A stretch of 48,589 nt of DNA, taken from NCBI GenBank assembly GCA_030447645.1, contig JAUJOM010000029.1:1-48589 (forward strand), read 5' to 3'. This stretch comes from Longimicrobiaceae bacterium. Lineage in GTDB: Bacteria > Gemmatimonadota > Gemmatimonadetes > Longimicrobiales > Longimicrobiaceae. The notes under the pieces were generated by a model. That model ran no database searches and had not been told where the DNA came from. It saw nothing but the letters and a program-made list of their open reading frames with translations. The stretch's first letter is position 1. Every line of letters begins with the position of its first letter. This document shows positions 9,512 through 17,851 of this stretch, one piece after another. Both the position numbers and the translations under genes were made by a program.

Positions 9512-9532
9512 CGGGACCCGCGCCGGGGGAGT

Positions 9533-10030
9533 TTACCGCTCGCCGAAAACGTCCGGGGCGTCGTCGATCCCGACTTCCACAACCACCACATCCACTTCCG
9601 CCGCGGGCGGAGCGCCGGCCCGGATCGCCTCGGCCCCAGCGGAGACAGCGTCCTTGGCATCCGACACACGCCGCTCCAGCTCGGCTCGCGCCTCGCGTGC
9701 GGCCCGACGCCCCGCTTCCACCGCCTGGCGCGCCTGATCCGTGCGGGTTTCCACCAGATCGCGAACCGAGGACACCTGGTCTCGCACCCGCTCCCGGGTC
9801 CGATCCACGGCGTCGGTCACCGCGCTGCGGGCGCTGGTCACCCGGTCATCGGCCGTGTCGCGCAAGCGAAGCGCGCGCTGACGTATTTCGGCCTGCGTTT
9901 GCGCTCCGGAGCGCGGCGCAAATAAGAGTGCGGCGCCCGCGCCCAGCAGTGCACCCCATAAAAAAGCGCCCGCGCCACCGCCATGCCGCTCAATGATAAC
10001 CAGCGGTCCACCTGCTTCGTGCTCACGCAT
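9533..10030 (-). CDS. YtxH domain-containing protein
   Basis: A 165-residue protein. A glycine/alanine-rich transmembrane segment (AGAFLWGALLGAGAALLFAP) is followed by APRSG, the classic YtxH boundary, then a long charged coiled-coil-like region rich in Arg, Ala, Asp and Glu (about residues 45-140) and an acidic C-terminal VDVVVVEVGIDDAPD. The YtxH family is stress-linked in Bacillus; no biochemical function is established. It overlaps the receiver gene by 8 bp, so it is cotranscribed. Confidence 0.85.
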   Translation of the reverse strand: MREHEAGGPLVIIERHGGGAGAFLWGALLGAGAALLFAPRSGAQTQAEIRQRALRLRDTADDRVTSARSAVTDAVDRTRERVRDQVSSVRDLVETRTDQARQAVEAGRRAAREARAELERRVSDAKDAVSAGAEAIRAGAPPAAEVDVVVVEVGIDDAPDVFGER

Positions 10031-10439
10031 CTGAGTTGCCCTTTCCGCGGCTGATCACTTGGTAAAAGGTTGAAAGATCGACCGGCTTGTGGAAGAAGAA
10101 ATCGGCCTCCCGCCGAAGTGCCTCCTCGGACTCGGCACCCCCACAGTCCGCCGTGACCACGATAAAGGTCAGCGTGCCTGGCGACACCGCCCTGGCGGCG
10201 CGGAGCACCTGCAGGCCGGTGGTGTCCGGCAGGCGGAAGTCACACACGACCGTGTCGGGGCTGAATTCGCGGATCTGCTCCAGACCACGCGCTCCGGTTG
10301 CCGCCGTGCGCACGCTGAAGCCTTCCTCCGTGAGCAAACGCGCCAGCGCAGTTCGGGCGCCAGACTCGTCCTCTATGACCAGAATACGTTCTGCCGCCAC
10401 CGCGTCCTCCCAAGCAGGCTGATTCCTGCCAGGGAGCAA
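10023..10439 (-). CDS. single-domain response regulator (receiver)
   Basis: A CheY-like receiver without an output domain (138 aa). The fold is shown by RILVIEDESGA (acidic pair), the phosphoacceptor Asp in VVCDFRLPDTTG, the conserved Thr in FIVVTAD and the Lys in FFHKPVD. It lies directly downstream of a sigma-54 response regulator and upstream of ytxH, and probably signals by protein contact or phosphorelay with the nearby histidine kinase; that link is inference from position. Confidence 0.9.
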   Translation of the reverse strand: MLPGRNQPAWEDAVAAERILVIEDESGARTALARLLTEEGFSVRTAATGARGLEQIREFSPDTVVCDFRLPDTTGLQVLRAARAVSPGTLTFIVVTADCGGAESEEALRREADFFFHKPVDLSTFYQVISRGKGNSDA

Positions 10440-10465
10440 GCGCCATGCCAGCTACGCCGCGCCAG

Positions 10466-11830
10466 TCAGGTGGCGGGAGCGGGGTCCGACGCCAGGAAGC
10501 GGGAAAGGCGGGACCGGAGGGTTTCCTCGTCGATGCCGAGCAGCGATGCGGCCTTCTGGTGATCCCCCTCCACGAAGGAAAAGGTCTTGAGGGTCAAGGT
10601 TCTTTCAGCCTGCTCCAGAGAGGTGCCCACGCGAATGCGAACCTCGCGGTCCTCCGTACGGATGAGCTCGTAAAAGCGCAGGTCGTCCGGGGTTACCTGC
10701 TCCCCACTTGTGAGGATGGTCGCCCGCTCCACGGTGTTCTTCAGCTCGCGGACGTTCCCCGGCCAGCGGTAGGAGTGCAGAAACTCGATTGCCTCGGCGG
10801 AAAAGCCTCTGATCGGCTTTCCATTTTCTTCCGCGTAGCGGCGCAGAAATGACTCGGCCAGGATGCGCACGTCGCCACGGCGTTCTCGCAGCGGAGGCAA
10901 GTGCAGCGGGATCACCGCCAGGCGGTGATACAGGTCCTCCCGAAGCTCGCCGGAGTCGATTGCTTTGCTGATCTTTTTGTTGGTTGCGGACACAACCCGG
11001 ATGTCCACCTGGATCTCCTTCTTGCCCCCCAGGCGCCGGAAGGAGCGCTGCTCCAGGGCGCGCAGCAGCTTGACCTGGATGTCGGGCTCCATCTCCGCCA
11101 CTTCATCCAGAAAGAGGGTGCCTCCGTGGGCCAGCTCGAAGCACCCGGGCTTTTCGTTGAGCGCGCCGGTGAAAGCCCCTTTTTCGTGGCCAAACAGCTC
11201 GTTTTCGAGGATTTCCCGCGGGAAAGCCGCGCAGTTGATCGCAATGAAGGGGCCCTTTGCCCGGGGCGACTTGTCGTGAATCGCCTGAGCAACCAGCTCT
11301 TTGCCGGTGCCGCTTTCGCCGATGATGAGGATGCTGGCCGTGGAAGGGGCCGCGGCCTCGATGGTTGCATAGATGCGGCGCATCTCGTCGGACTGACCGA
11401 TCAGGTCACCGAAGCGGGACAGGTTGGCGAGGCGCTCTTCGAGTGAGCGGTTCGCCTGCTTGACCTGATGCGCTTCCACCGCCTTCGGGATCAGCGCTTT
11501 GAGGCGCGCGATGTTGAGCGGCTTTTCCAGATAATCGTACGCACCTTCCCGCATCGCCTCCACCGCGGAAGCTACCGACGCTTCTCCCGTGATGAAGATC
11601 ACCTCGGCAGGGATGGCAGCCTCGCGCATGCGGGCGAACAATTCGAGCCCGTCGACGCCCGGCATGCGGAGATCGGCCAGAACCACGCCGTAGCCACCCT
11701 CCTGGATCATCTCCCATGCCGCCGTGCCGTCCGTCGCGGTATCGACTTCATACCCGTCGTCAGCGAGGAGCATCTGCAGACCGTCGGCGATGTGGCGCTC
11801 GTCGTCCGCGACCAGGATCTTTGCTTGCAT
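10466..11830 (-). CDS. sigma-54-dependent response regulator, NtrC family
   Basis: A three-domain activator. The N-terminal receiver (DDERHIADG, phosphoacceptor in LADLRMPGVDG, Lys in YLEKPLN) precedes a AAA+ domain with Walker A GESGTGKE, the sigma-54 contact loop GAFTGA, Walker B GGTLFLDEV and the arginine-finger region LRERRGDV. It ends in a Fis-type helix-turn-helix (HQKAASLLGIDEETLRSRL). It activates RpoN promoters after phosphorylation. Its own gene starts downstream of a terminator-like hairpin that follows the histidine kinase gene, so it probably has a separate promoter. 454 aa is normal for the family. Confidence 0.95.
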   Translation of the reverse strand: MQAKILVADDERHIADGLQMLLADDGYEVDTATDGTAAWEMIQEGGYGVVLADLRMPGVDGLELFARMREAAIPAEVIFITGEASVASAVEAMREGAYDYLEKPLNIARLKALIPKAVEAHQVKQANRSLEERLANLSRFGDLIGQSDEMRRIYATIEAAAPSTASILIIGESGTGKELVAQAIHDKSPRAKGPFIAINCAAFPREILENELFGHEKGAFTGALNEKPGCFELAHGGTLFLDEVAEMEPDIQVKLLRALEQRSFRRLGGKKEIQVDIRVVSATNKKISKAIDSGELREDLYHRLAVIPLHLPPLRERRGDVRILAESFLRRYAEENGKPIRGFSAEAIEFLHSYRWPGNVRELKNTVERATILTSGEQVTPDDLRFYELIRTEDREVRIRVGTSLEQAERTLTLKTFSFVEGDHQKAASLLGIDEETLRSRLSRFLASDPAPAT

Positions 11831-11870
11831 GCCCCAAAAGAAAGCGAGTGCGAAAAACCGGCTGCAACCA

Positions 11871-11895
11871 AAGAAAATAGCGCCTTTCGGCGCTA
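11871..11895 (-). terminator. intrinsic terminator after histidine kinase gene
   Basis: On the minus strand the perfect stem TAGCGCC-GAAA-GGCGCTA (positions 11878-11895) is followed by TTTTCTT (11871-11877). It sits between the histidine kinase stop and the sigma-54 regulator start. The UUCG-like tetraloop (TTTC/GAAA) and the T-rich tract make it a good Rho-independent terminator, probably partial since the downstream genes are functionally linked. Confidence 0.7.
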
Positions 11896-11923
11896 CGGGT
11901 CAACCCGCTCGGGTCCCGAGTGG

Positions 11924-12586
11924 CTAGCCGCGCATGGGCAGGCTAAATACCAGAGTCGCGCCTTCCTGGACATCTCCGCCGAGTGACTCCCCCAGAGCCC
12001 TGGCCGCTGTCACCAGCACACCGTCAGATTCCCGGCTCCCGGCTCCAGCCACCATTACCTGAGCGCGCCCGGCCTCCCGTCCGGTGCGAATGACCACGGT
12101 GTCGCCGGCATCGGAAGCATCCACGGTATCCAGTACCAGGTTCAAAATCACCTGCCGCATGGGCTCGCGGGGGACACTGACACGCAGCACGTCGGGCCCG
12201 GGCTCGAACTGGACGGATACATTGTGATGGCGGCCTTCCAGCTGGAGGAGCTCCAGCACTTCCTCGATCAGCTCGTTCACGGTGGTTGACTCGCTGCCTC
12301 GCGCCGGCCGGGCGAGACGGAGCAGCAGCTCGATGCGGTGATTCACCCGCTCCAGCTCGCTGTTCAGCACCCCGATGTAACGCAGCACGTCACTTGAGCC
12401 GTCAGGCAACTGGTTCGTGATGCGGCGCTTCAGCACCTCCAGGTTGATCACCATGGAGTGCAGCGGGTTCTTGATCTCGTGCGCCAGATCGTCGGCCAAC
12501 CGCTCAATCAGGTCGAGCTTGTTGGCCCGGATCAGCAGCGGCGCCTCGTTTTCCCTTGGCGCGTCAGGTGAAGCGTACGGCGACAT
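11924..12586 (-). CDS. histidine kinase with degenerate ATP-binding domain
   Basis: A short soluble kinase-like protein (220 aa) with no sensor or membrane segment. The HisKA H box is clear (LADDLAHEIKNPLHSMV). In the HATPase domain the N box reads ILNLVLDTVDAS, with Asp where the Mg-binding Asn is usual. The G1 box is replaced by VAGAGSRES and only a vestige of G2 (GGDVQEGATLVFSLP) remains. It may therefore act as a phosphatase, phosphotransfer or docking partner rather than an active kinase; this is inference. The partner is probably the sigma-54 regulator just downstream. Confidence 0.85.
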   Translation of the reverse strand: MSPYASPDAPRENEAPLLIRANKLDLIERLADDLAHEIKNPLHSMVINLEVLKRRITNQLPDGSSDVLRYIGVLNSELERVNHRIELLLRLARPARGSESTTVNELIEEVLELLQLEGRHHNVSVQFEPGPDVLRVSVPREPMRQVILNLVLDTVDASDAGDTVVIRTGREAGRAQVMVAGAGSRESDGVLVTAARALGESLGGDVQEGATLVFSLPMRG

Positions 12587-12665
12587 CGGCGGCTGCGGCT
12601 CAGGACCCCCGTAAACAGCTATCCGGGCGCCGATCCGCAGCGCACAATCCGTTCCGCGAACCGGC

Positions 12666-14156
12666 TCAGTCAGACAGGTCCCAGTCGTCAGCCGCGGCCT
12701 TCATGCGAAGAGTGGCGGGCCCGCATCGTCGCATCTCCGGCGCTGCGACGATGCGACCCACGGTTGCCGCGGTGCCATCCACCCGCAGCTTGCGGAAAAG
12801 AAACGCGAACTGTTCGCGCAGCGTTTCCCGAATGTGTGCGCGCGAATCCTCCGGGATCTCCCAAAGCTCCCGCTTGAAGGCCCCGAGCGCCTTCTTCCGG
12901 GCCTTGTAGATGAACTGCTGCTCGGTGTCACCTGGCTTCCGCTCGTCGGGAAAATTCTGCCGGCAGTGCTCGTACATCCGCTCTTTCAGATCGGCCGGGA
13001 AAGCGGGATGATCGTAGAAGATGTTCTGGAAGTTGGTAGCCAGATGGATTTCCGCCGTTTCCATCTCGGGGAACTTGTCGAACGCCGAGGCCGGAAGGGT
13101 GGAAGCTCCGTGCTGCACCGCGCCGGACATTCCGTACTCGCGCCGCGCGATCTCCGAAAGCGTCCTCAGGGTTTCCAAGTCGATCGCCACGTCCGCGATG
13201 CTGCCGTCCGGAAGCACCGTGCCTCCGTGCGTGGTGCCGGACTGCACCGAAATCTTGGCGAGTCCGTCCACCGGTGTTCCCTGCTCCTCAGTTATGCGCC
13301 GTAGCTCACGGTTGTACCCATCCATGTAGGCGCGCAGCTCTTCGGGCGTGGAGTTTTCCGTCCCCACCTCACCGATCTCGCCTCCCACCGAAACCGTCAC
13401 ACCTGCGGGCTGATAGTGGCGGACGTAGGCCGTCAGCTCCGCTGAAAGGCGGTAGTTGGTTTGTTGCTGCGCATCCAATCCCTCCCGCGAAAGGTCCACC
13501 AGCGTGGAGGTGTCCACGTCGATGTTGTAAAAGCCGGCGTGCATCGCTTCCCGGATGATGTCCTTGACCGCCTGCATCTCGGCTTTGGGATCGGCCTTGA
13601 ACTTCTTCGCGTTCAGCTGAAAGTGATCTCCCTGCACGAACAGGGGGCCGCTCCACCCCTCCTTGATGGCGGCCGCCGTGAGCACCGCCACGTATTCGGA
13701 CGGACGCTGGTCCGTGTAGCCGATCTCGGACCGGGCGATCTCGCAGATCAGCGCGCCGACCTCCAGCTCGCGAGCCGCGGCGAAGAGGGCACGCCCGGTG
13801 TCGTACGAGGCAGCGCGAATGTTCATCGCGGGAACCGTGAAGCCGCCCACCTCACCCCGGCCGCGTGCCAGGTAAAGGTCGTGAATGGATGCCGGGCGAA
13901 CGCCGATCTCCTGAGCCAGCTCGCCAATGAACCAGCGCGCGGTGTCGCGCACGTCAGCGTCCTTCCCGAAAATCGCCGCATGCACGAGCCGGTCGATGCC
14001 CTCTTCGCGCAGTAGAGCTACATCGAGCAGCTCCACCGTCCCGTCGCCCGAGACGCGCGTGGAGTCCCGTACCTGCTCGAGGAGGGAGCGGACTCCAGCA
14101 GTTCGGAGGAGGGCCTGGTCTTCGGTAGCTGGAGACAGCATGTTCGGCATGGTCAT
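12666..14156 (-). CDS. class II fructose-bisphosphate aldolase-like protein
   Basis: A 496-residue protein whose core resembles class II (zinc) aldolases: GGFTVPAMNIRAASYDTGRA, the phosphate-loop-like VQGDHFQ, HAGFYNIDVDTSTLVDLS, GGEIGEVG and the late SGTTHGGTV and VQHGASTLP segments. It is longer than glycolytic Fba (about 300-350 aa) and carries extra N- and C-terminal regions, so it belongs to the long uncharacterised subgroup; exact substrate is not established. It is the first gene of the minus-strand block, 79 bp upstream of the histidine kinase and divergent from the phosphoesterase gene. Confidence 0.8.
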   Translation of the reverse strand: MTMPNMLSPATEDQALLRTAGVRSLLEQVRDSTRVSGDGTVELLDVALLREEGIDRLVHAAIFGKDADVRDTARWFIGELAQEIGVRPASIHDLYLARGRGEVGGFTVPAMNIRAASYDTGRALFAAARELEVGALICEIARSEIGYTDQRPSEYVAVLTAAAIKEGWSGPLFVQGDHFQLNAKKFKADPKAEMQAVKDIIREAMHAGFYNIDVDTSTLVDLSREGLDAQQQTNYRLSAELTAYVRHYQPAGVTVSVGGEIGEVGTENSTPEELRAYMDGYNRELRRITEEQGTPVDGLAKISVQSGTTHGGTVLPDGSIADVAIDLETLRTLSEIARREYGMSGAVQHGASTLPASAFDKFPEMETAEIHLATNFQNIFYDHPAFPADLKERMYEHCRQNFPDERKPGDTEQQFIYKARKKALGAFKRELWEIPEDSRAHIRETLREQFAFLFRKLRVDGTAATVGRIVAAPEMRRCGPATLRMKAAADDWDLSD

Positions 14157-14250
14157 GGAGGCGTGGTTGTAAATCGCTGGTCAGTGGGCAAGATGTGCCC
14201 GGCCCGCTTCCGGAGCAAGCGGTGGACCAGTGCTTGCTCCGGGCCCGCGC

Positions 14251-15096
14251 ATGGTGAATCCGAGAAAATTGCTGGGAGCCGCCAGCGCGGTGGCGACAGG
14301 CGCGGCGGTGTACGCGGCCCTGATCGAGCCCCGCTGGATCCAGGTCACCCGCCCCCGTATTCGCGTCGCGGGACTGCACCCGGCATTGCAAGGACTGCGC
14401 ATCGCTCTGCTGACCGACCTGCACGCAGGTGGCGGTACCCCGCTGTCGCTGGTGCGTCGGGCCGTCCGGCTGGCCATGGCCGAGCGGCCCCACCTGATCG
14501 CTCTCACGGGTGACTTTGCCGATGACGATGCGCCGAGCTTCCGGCCTGTGCTGGAGGCTCTGGGAGGCTTGCGGGCTCCCCTTGGGGTGTATGCCGTCCC
14601 CGGAAATCATGATTTCACGATCGGCATCGGGCGCTGGCACCGTGAGGTGACGGAAGCGCCGGACATAAGCGACCTCACCAACCGCGCACGCATGCTCCAG
14701 GTGGACGAAGCACGTTTTTGCGTGGCTGGCGTGGACGACCTGAACCTGGGCCATCCCACGCTCGAGCCGCTGCCCTCCCCCAACGACCGGGATTTCACCC
14801 TGCTGCTCGCCCATACGCCCGACTACGCAGAAAAGCTGTGCGGCGGCGAAAACGCCGTGGATCTGGTGCTGGCGGGTCATACCCACGGGGGCCAGGTGCG
14901 GCTACCTGGTGTCGGCGCCCTGATCAACTCCGCCAGGAACGATGGGCTGTACGAAGCCGGACTCCGCAGGCGCCCCTGGACGCAGGTGTACACCTCACGG
15001 GGGCTGGGGACGATCCACCTGCCCATCCGCTTCCTGTGCCGACCTGAAGTGGCGGTGATTCACCTCACAGACGCGGAACGCTCTTTGCAGAATTAG
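14251..15096 (+). CDS. metallophosphoesterase, YkuE/YaeI type
   Basis: A membrane-anchored calcineurin-like phosphoesterase. An N-terminal helix ([18 protein letters not shown]) precedes the metal-binding signatures [33 protein letters not shown] and LAGHTHGGQ. The family includes lipid phosphoesterases such as B. subtilis YkuE; the substrate here is unknown. The ATG at 14251 was chosen because it starts right at the anchor; a GTG at 14230 in the same frame is possible. Divergent from the aldolase-like gene. Confidence 0.9.
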   Translation: MVNPRKLLGAASAVATGAAVYAALIEPRWIQVTRPRIRVAGLHPALQGLRIALLTDLHAGGGTPLSLVRRAVRLAMAERPHLIALTGDFADDDAPSFRPVLEALGGLRAPLGVYAVPGNHDFTIGIGRWHREVTEAPDISDLTNRARMLQVDEARFCVAGVDDLNLGHPTLEPLPSPNDRDFTLLLAHTPDYAEKLCGGENAVDLVLAGHTHGGQVRLPGVGALINSARNDGLYEAGLRRRPWTQVYTSRGLGTIHLPIRFLCRPEVAVIHLTDAERSLQN

Positions 15097-15154
15097 TTTG
15101 CGAGCGGTTTTGTCCCCTTTCACGACCGGTCCCGTTCAGCGGAGGGAAGGTATC

Positions 15155-15364
15155 ATGGCTCGGCAGACAGGTATTGTGGAGTTCTTCAAGGATGACAAGG
15201 GGTTTGGTTTCATCCGGCCGGACGATGGCGGCAAGGACGTATTCGTTCACCATTCCGCAATCGAGATGGAGGGATTCAAATCGCTGAAGCGCGGCGACCG
15301 GGTGGAGTTCGAAGTCGTGGACGACCCCAAGGGCCCGCGCGCCGCGGACGTTCGCCAGGCGTAG
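15155..15364 (+). CDS. cold-shock protein (CspA family)
   Basis: A 69-residue single-stranded nucleic-acid binder. The RNP1 motif KGFGFIRP and RNP2 DVFVHHSAI are intact, as is [10 protein letters not shown] at the start. The ATG at 15155 follows GGAGGGAAGG (15141-15150) at proper spacing; the frame extends upstream but without csp-like residues. It is probably an RNA chaperone. A strong terminator follows directly. Confidence 0.95.
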   Translation: MARQTGIVEFFKDDKGFGFIRPDDGGKDVFVHHSAIEMEGFKSLKRGDRVEFEVVDDPKGPRAADVRQA

Positions 15365-15379
15365 CCGAACCCCACCACC

Positions 15380-15417
15380 GGGGCCGCCGGCCTGCGGGTG
15401 ACCGGCGGCCCCGTTTT
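15380..15417 (+). terminator. intrinsic terminator of cold-shock gene
   Basis: A perfect 11-bp GC-rich stem (GGGGCCGCCGG at 15380-15390 with CCGGCGGCCCC at 15402-15412) is followed by GTTTT. It lies 16 bp after the csp stop and overlaps the very end of the convergent dehydrogenase gene. Confidence 0.85.
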
Positions 15418-16414
15418 ACGGCACCAGAACGATCTTTCCGAACTGACCACCGGCCTCGAGGCGCTCGTGCGCCGAGCGGGCCTGCTCCAGTGGCAGCACG
15501 CAATCTACGACCGGGCGAAGCTCGCCACACAGCGCGACGCGCAGCATCGCCTCCCATTCCGCACGCGTGGCCATGGTGGTACCGATGATGCGGATCTGCT
15601 TCCAGAAGAGCTGGCGCAGGTCGCTTTCCGCGCACGGACCGCTGGTGGCACCATAGGTCACCAGCCGCCCTCCGCGGCCTAGCGCGCGGAGGCTTCCCTT
15701 CCACGTCGCTTCACCCACGTTCTCGATCACCACATCCACACCCTGCTTCGCGGTATCCCGGAACACCTGGGCACTCCAATCGGCCTCGGCCCGGTCATAA
15801 ACCACGTCCGCCCCAAGGCCGCGCACGCGATCCACGTTCTCCGTGCCCCGGGTGACAGCGAAGACACGCGCGCCGGCGAGCTTGGCGATCTGGATGGCCG
15901 CGATCGCCGTCCCCCCGGAGGCGCCAAGCACCAGCACGTCTTCTCCGGGCCGAACGGTTGCCTGGGTGACCACAGCCCGCCAGGCGGTGCCGTAGGAGAC
16001 GGGCAGACACGCCGCTTCCTCCCAGGAGACACCATCTGGGATCGGATAGGTGTGGGTTGAGGGTACGGCGACGAACTCCGCGAAGCCGCCGTCGATGTGC
16101 TCGCCCAGGATGCGGTACTGCACACAGAGCGGCTCCTGCGCCTGCACACAGTACCGGCAGCGGCCACACCAGAGTCCGGGGTTGACCACCACCCGCTGCC
16201 CAGTACCCTCCACGGTGCCCACCACGTCCGAGCCGCCGATGTGCGGAAGCGGAATGGCGAAGGGGAGGCCGCGACGGGCCCATAGGTCCAGGTGGTTCAT
16301 CGCCGCTGCGCGTACGCGGACGAGCACCTCGCCCGCTCCCAGCTCGGGACGCGGGACTTCCTCCAGGCGAATCACTTCGGGTCCGCCGTGCTCGTGAAAC
16401 AGGGCTGCGCGCAT
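15416..16414 (-). CDS. zinc-binding alcohol dehydrogenase family protein (MDR superfamily)
   Basis: A medium-chain dehydrogenase/reductase of 332 residues. The N-terminal GroES-like domain has AAAMNHLDLWARRG and HIGGSDVVG; a structural-zinc loop is present (CGRCRYCVQAQEPLC, four Cys). The Rossmann domain shows VLGASGGTAIAAIQIAKLAGA. It should reduce or oxidise an alcohol, aldehyde or quinone with NAD(P)H; the substrate is unknown. It is convergent with csp and divergent from the small gene at 16440. Confidence 0.9.
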   Translation of the reverse strand: MRAALFHEHGGPEVIRLEEVPRPELGAGEVLVRVRAAAMNHLDLWARRGLPFAIPLPHIGGSDVVGTVEGTGQRVVVNPGLWCGRCRYCVQAQEPLCVQYRILGEHIDGGFAEFVAVPSTHTYPIPDGVSWEEAACLPVSYGTAWRAVVTQATVRPGEDVLVLGASGGTAIAAIQIAKLAGARVFAVTRGTENVDRVRGLGADVVYDRAEADWSAQVFRDTAKQGVDVVIENVGEATWKGSLRALGRGGRLVTYGATSGPCAESDLRQLFWKQIRIIGTTMATRAEWEAMLRVALCGELRPVVDCVLPLEQARSAHERLEAGGQFGKIVLVP

Positions 16415-16439
16415 GCGGCCAAGCTATTAGCTTTCAGCC

Positions 16440-16799
16440 ATGCTGTACAAGAGCGCGGAAGACCGGCTGAACCCCATCGCTCCCGCGGACGCGGACGAGA
16501 GCACGCTTGGCGGCTACACAGCCGTGTACGGCCGTGCAGCGGCGTTCGAGGGGTGCGACGGCCAGCCGTATACCGTCGCGATAGAAAGCGAACCCGCCGA
16601 GGATGGCTCCTCCTTGGTTGCATACCTGGTCTTCCTCCGCTGGGCCGGGAGCGGTTCCGCCATCATGGACCACCTCGAGACCGGGGACCTGACCGAGGCA
16701 CCCACTGAAGCGGAGGCCCGAGCCCGACTGGAAGCTTTGCCGCTCGCGCGGGTGCGCGAGTTGCTAGACGAATCGATCATGCGCCGTTCTGATCCGTAG
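16440..16799 (+). CDS. conserved hypothetical protein, 119 aa
   Basis: I do not recognise the family. The frame is open and shows normal codon use; the protein is acidic and Ala/Glu-rich with a predicted mixed fold (YTVAIESEPAEDGSSLVAYL, then an amphipathic C-terminal helix region). No signal peptide or membrane segment is seen. It begins 25 bp from the divergent dehydrogenase and ends 26 bp before proline dehydrogenase, so it may be cotranscribed with it. Confidence 0.7.
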   Translation: MLYKSAEDRLNPIAPADADESTLGGYTAVYGRAAAFEGCDGQPYTVAIESEPAEDGSSLVAYLVFLRWAGSGSAIMDHLETGDLTEAPTEAEARARLEALPLARVRELLDESIMRRSDP

Positions 16800-16825
16800 G
16801 CCCCGTTCACTCCCGCACGCCATTC

Positions 16826-17851
16826 ATGCTCCGACAAAGCCTGCTCTACCTCAGTGAAAGCCCGGCGGCCCAGCGGCTGGTCACGGGGACGCCTGTGTCC
16901 CGGCAGATGGCCCGGCGCTTTGTCGCGGGTGACACCCTGGACGAGGCGATCGAAGCAGCGCGCACACTGAACGAGCAGAACCTCTCGGTTTCGCTGGATT
17001 ACCTCGGTGAGGCGGTCTCCAGCCGGGAAGAAGCAGAGGCTGCTACCGAGATGGCAGTGGCGATCCTGGAGCGCATCGCCTCCGAAGGCGTGAATAGCAA
17101 CATCTCGATCAAGCCCACGGCCTTCGGCCTGGACATCGACGAGGATTTCTGCCGCACCAACATCGAGCGGGTGCTCACCCGGGCTCGTGAGCTCGGGGAC
17201 GGTGACGGAGAAATCTTCGTGCGGCTGGACATGGAGTCTTCCGAGTACACTGAGCGTACCATCGTGCTGCTCGAACGCCTTCGGGAGGCTGGCTTCCGCA
17301 ATGTGGGCACGGTGCTGCAGTCGTATCTCCGGCGCACACCGGACGATGTCCGCCGCTTGAATGCGCTGGGCACCCGCGTCCGGCTGGTCAAGGGAGCGTA
17401 CAACGAGCCCGCCACCGTTGCGTATCCGGACAAGGTTGAGGTGGATCGGAAGTTCGTGGAGGAGATGGAGATGTTGCTGCGAGACGGCAGCTATCCCGCA
17501 ATTGCCACGCACGACGAGGCCATGATTCAGGCGACGCGGGATTTCGCCTGGGAAGCGGGAATCCCCAAGGACCGATTCGAGTTTCAGATGCTGTACGGCA
17601 TTCGCCGCGATCTGCAGCAGCGGCTGCGTGCGGACGGGTACAACGTGCGTGTTTACGTGCCTTTTGGTGAAGCGTGGTATCCGTACCTGATGCGCCGCCT
17701 CGCGGAGCGGCCGGCGAACATGCTCTTCATCGCCGGAAGCGTGGTGAAGGAGTCCCCGCTCCGCAGGCTCGCTCACCCCGTAGCGGTGGGAGCCGGAGTG
17801 GCGGCGGGTGCGCTCGGGGCGTTTGCTTGGCGGAACCGCAAGCCTCAATGA
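16826..17851 (+). CDS. proline dehydrogenase
   Basis: An FAD-dependent enzyme oxidising proline to pyrroline-5-carboxylate, feeding electrons to the quinone pool. The barrel shows SVSLDYLGEAV, SNISIKPTAFG, FVRLDMESSEYT, TVLQSYLRRT, RLVKGAYNEP, ATHDEAMI and FEFQMLYGIRRDLQ with VRVYVPFGEAWYPYLMRRL, all typical of monofunctional PRODH. A C-terminal hydrophobic stretch (VAVGAGVAAGALGAFAW) may anchor it. The stop overlaps the M61 start by 4 bp, so proline oxidation and peptide hydrolysis are cotranscribed. No P5C dehydrogenase is in the window. Confidence 0.95.
   Translation: MLRQSLLYLSESPAAQRLVTGTPVSRQMARRFVAGDTLDEAIEAARTLNEQNLSVSLDYLGEAVSSREEAEAATEMAVAILERIASEGVNSNISIKPTAFGLDIDEDFCRTNIERVLTRARELGDGDGEIFVRLDMESSEYTERTIVLLERLREAGFRNVGTVLQSYLRRTPDDVRRLNALGTRVRLVKGAYNEPATVAYPDKVEVDRKFVEEMEMLLRDGSYPAIATHDEAMIQATRDFAWEAGIPKDRFEFQMLYGIRRDLQQRLRADGYNVRVYVPFGEAWYPYLMRRLAERPANMLFIAGSVVKESPLRRLAHPVAVGAGVAAGALGAFAWRNRKPQ

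Noticed and set aside
8441..9925. 494-codon plus-strand frame
   Set aside because: Antisense to three real genes (L,D-transpeptidase, YihY, YtxH); no recognised motif.
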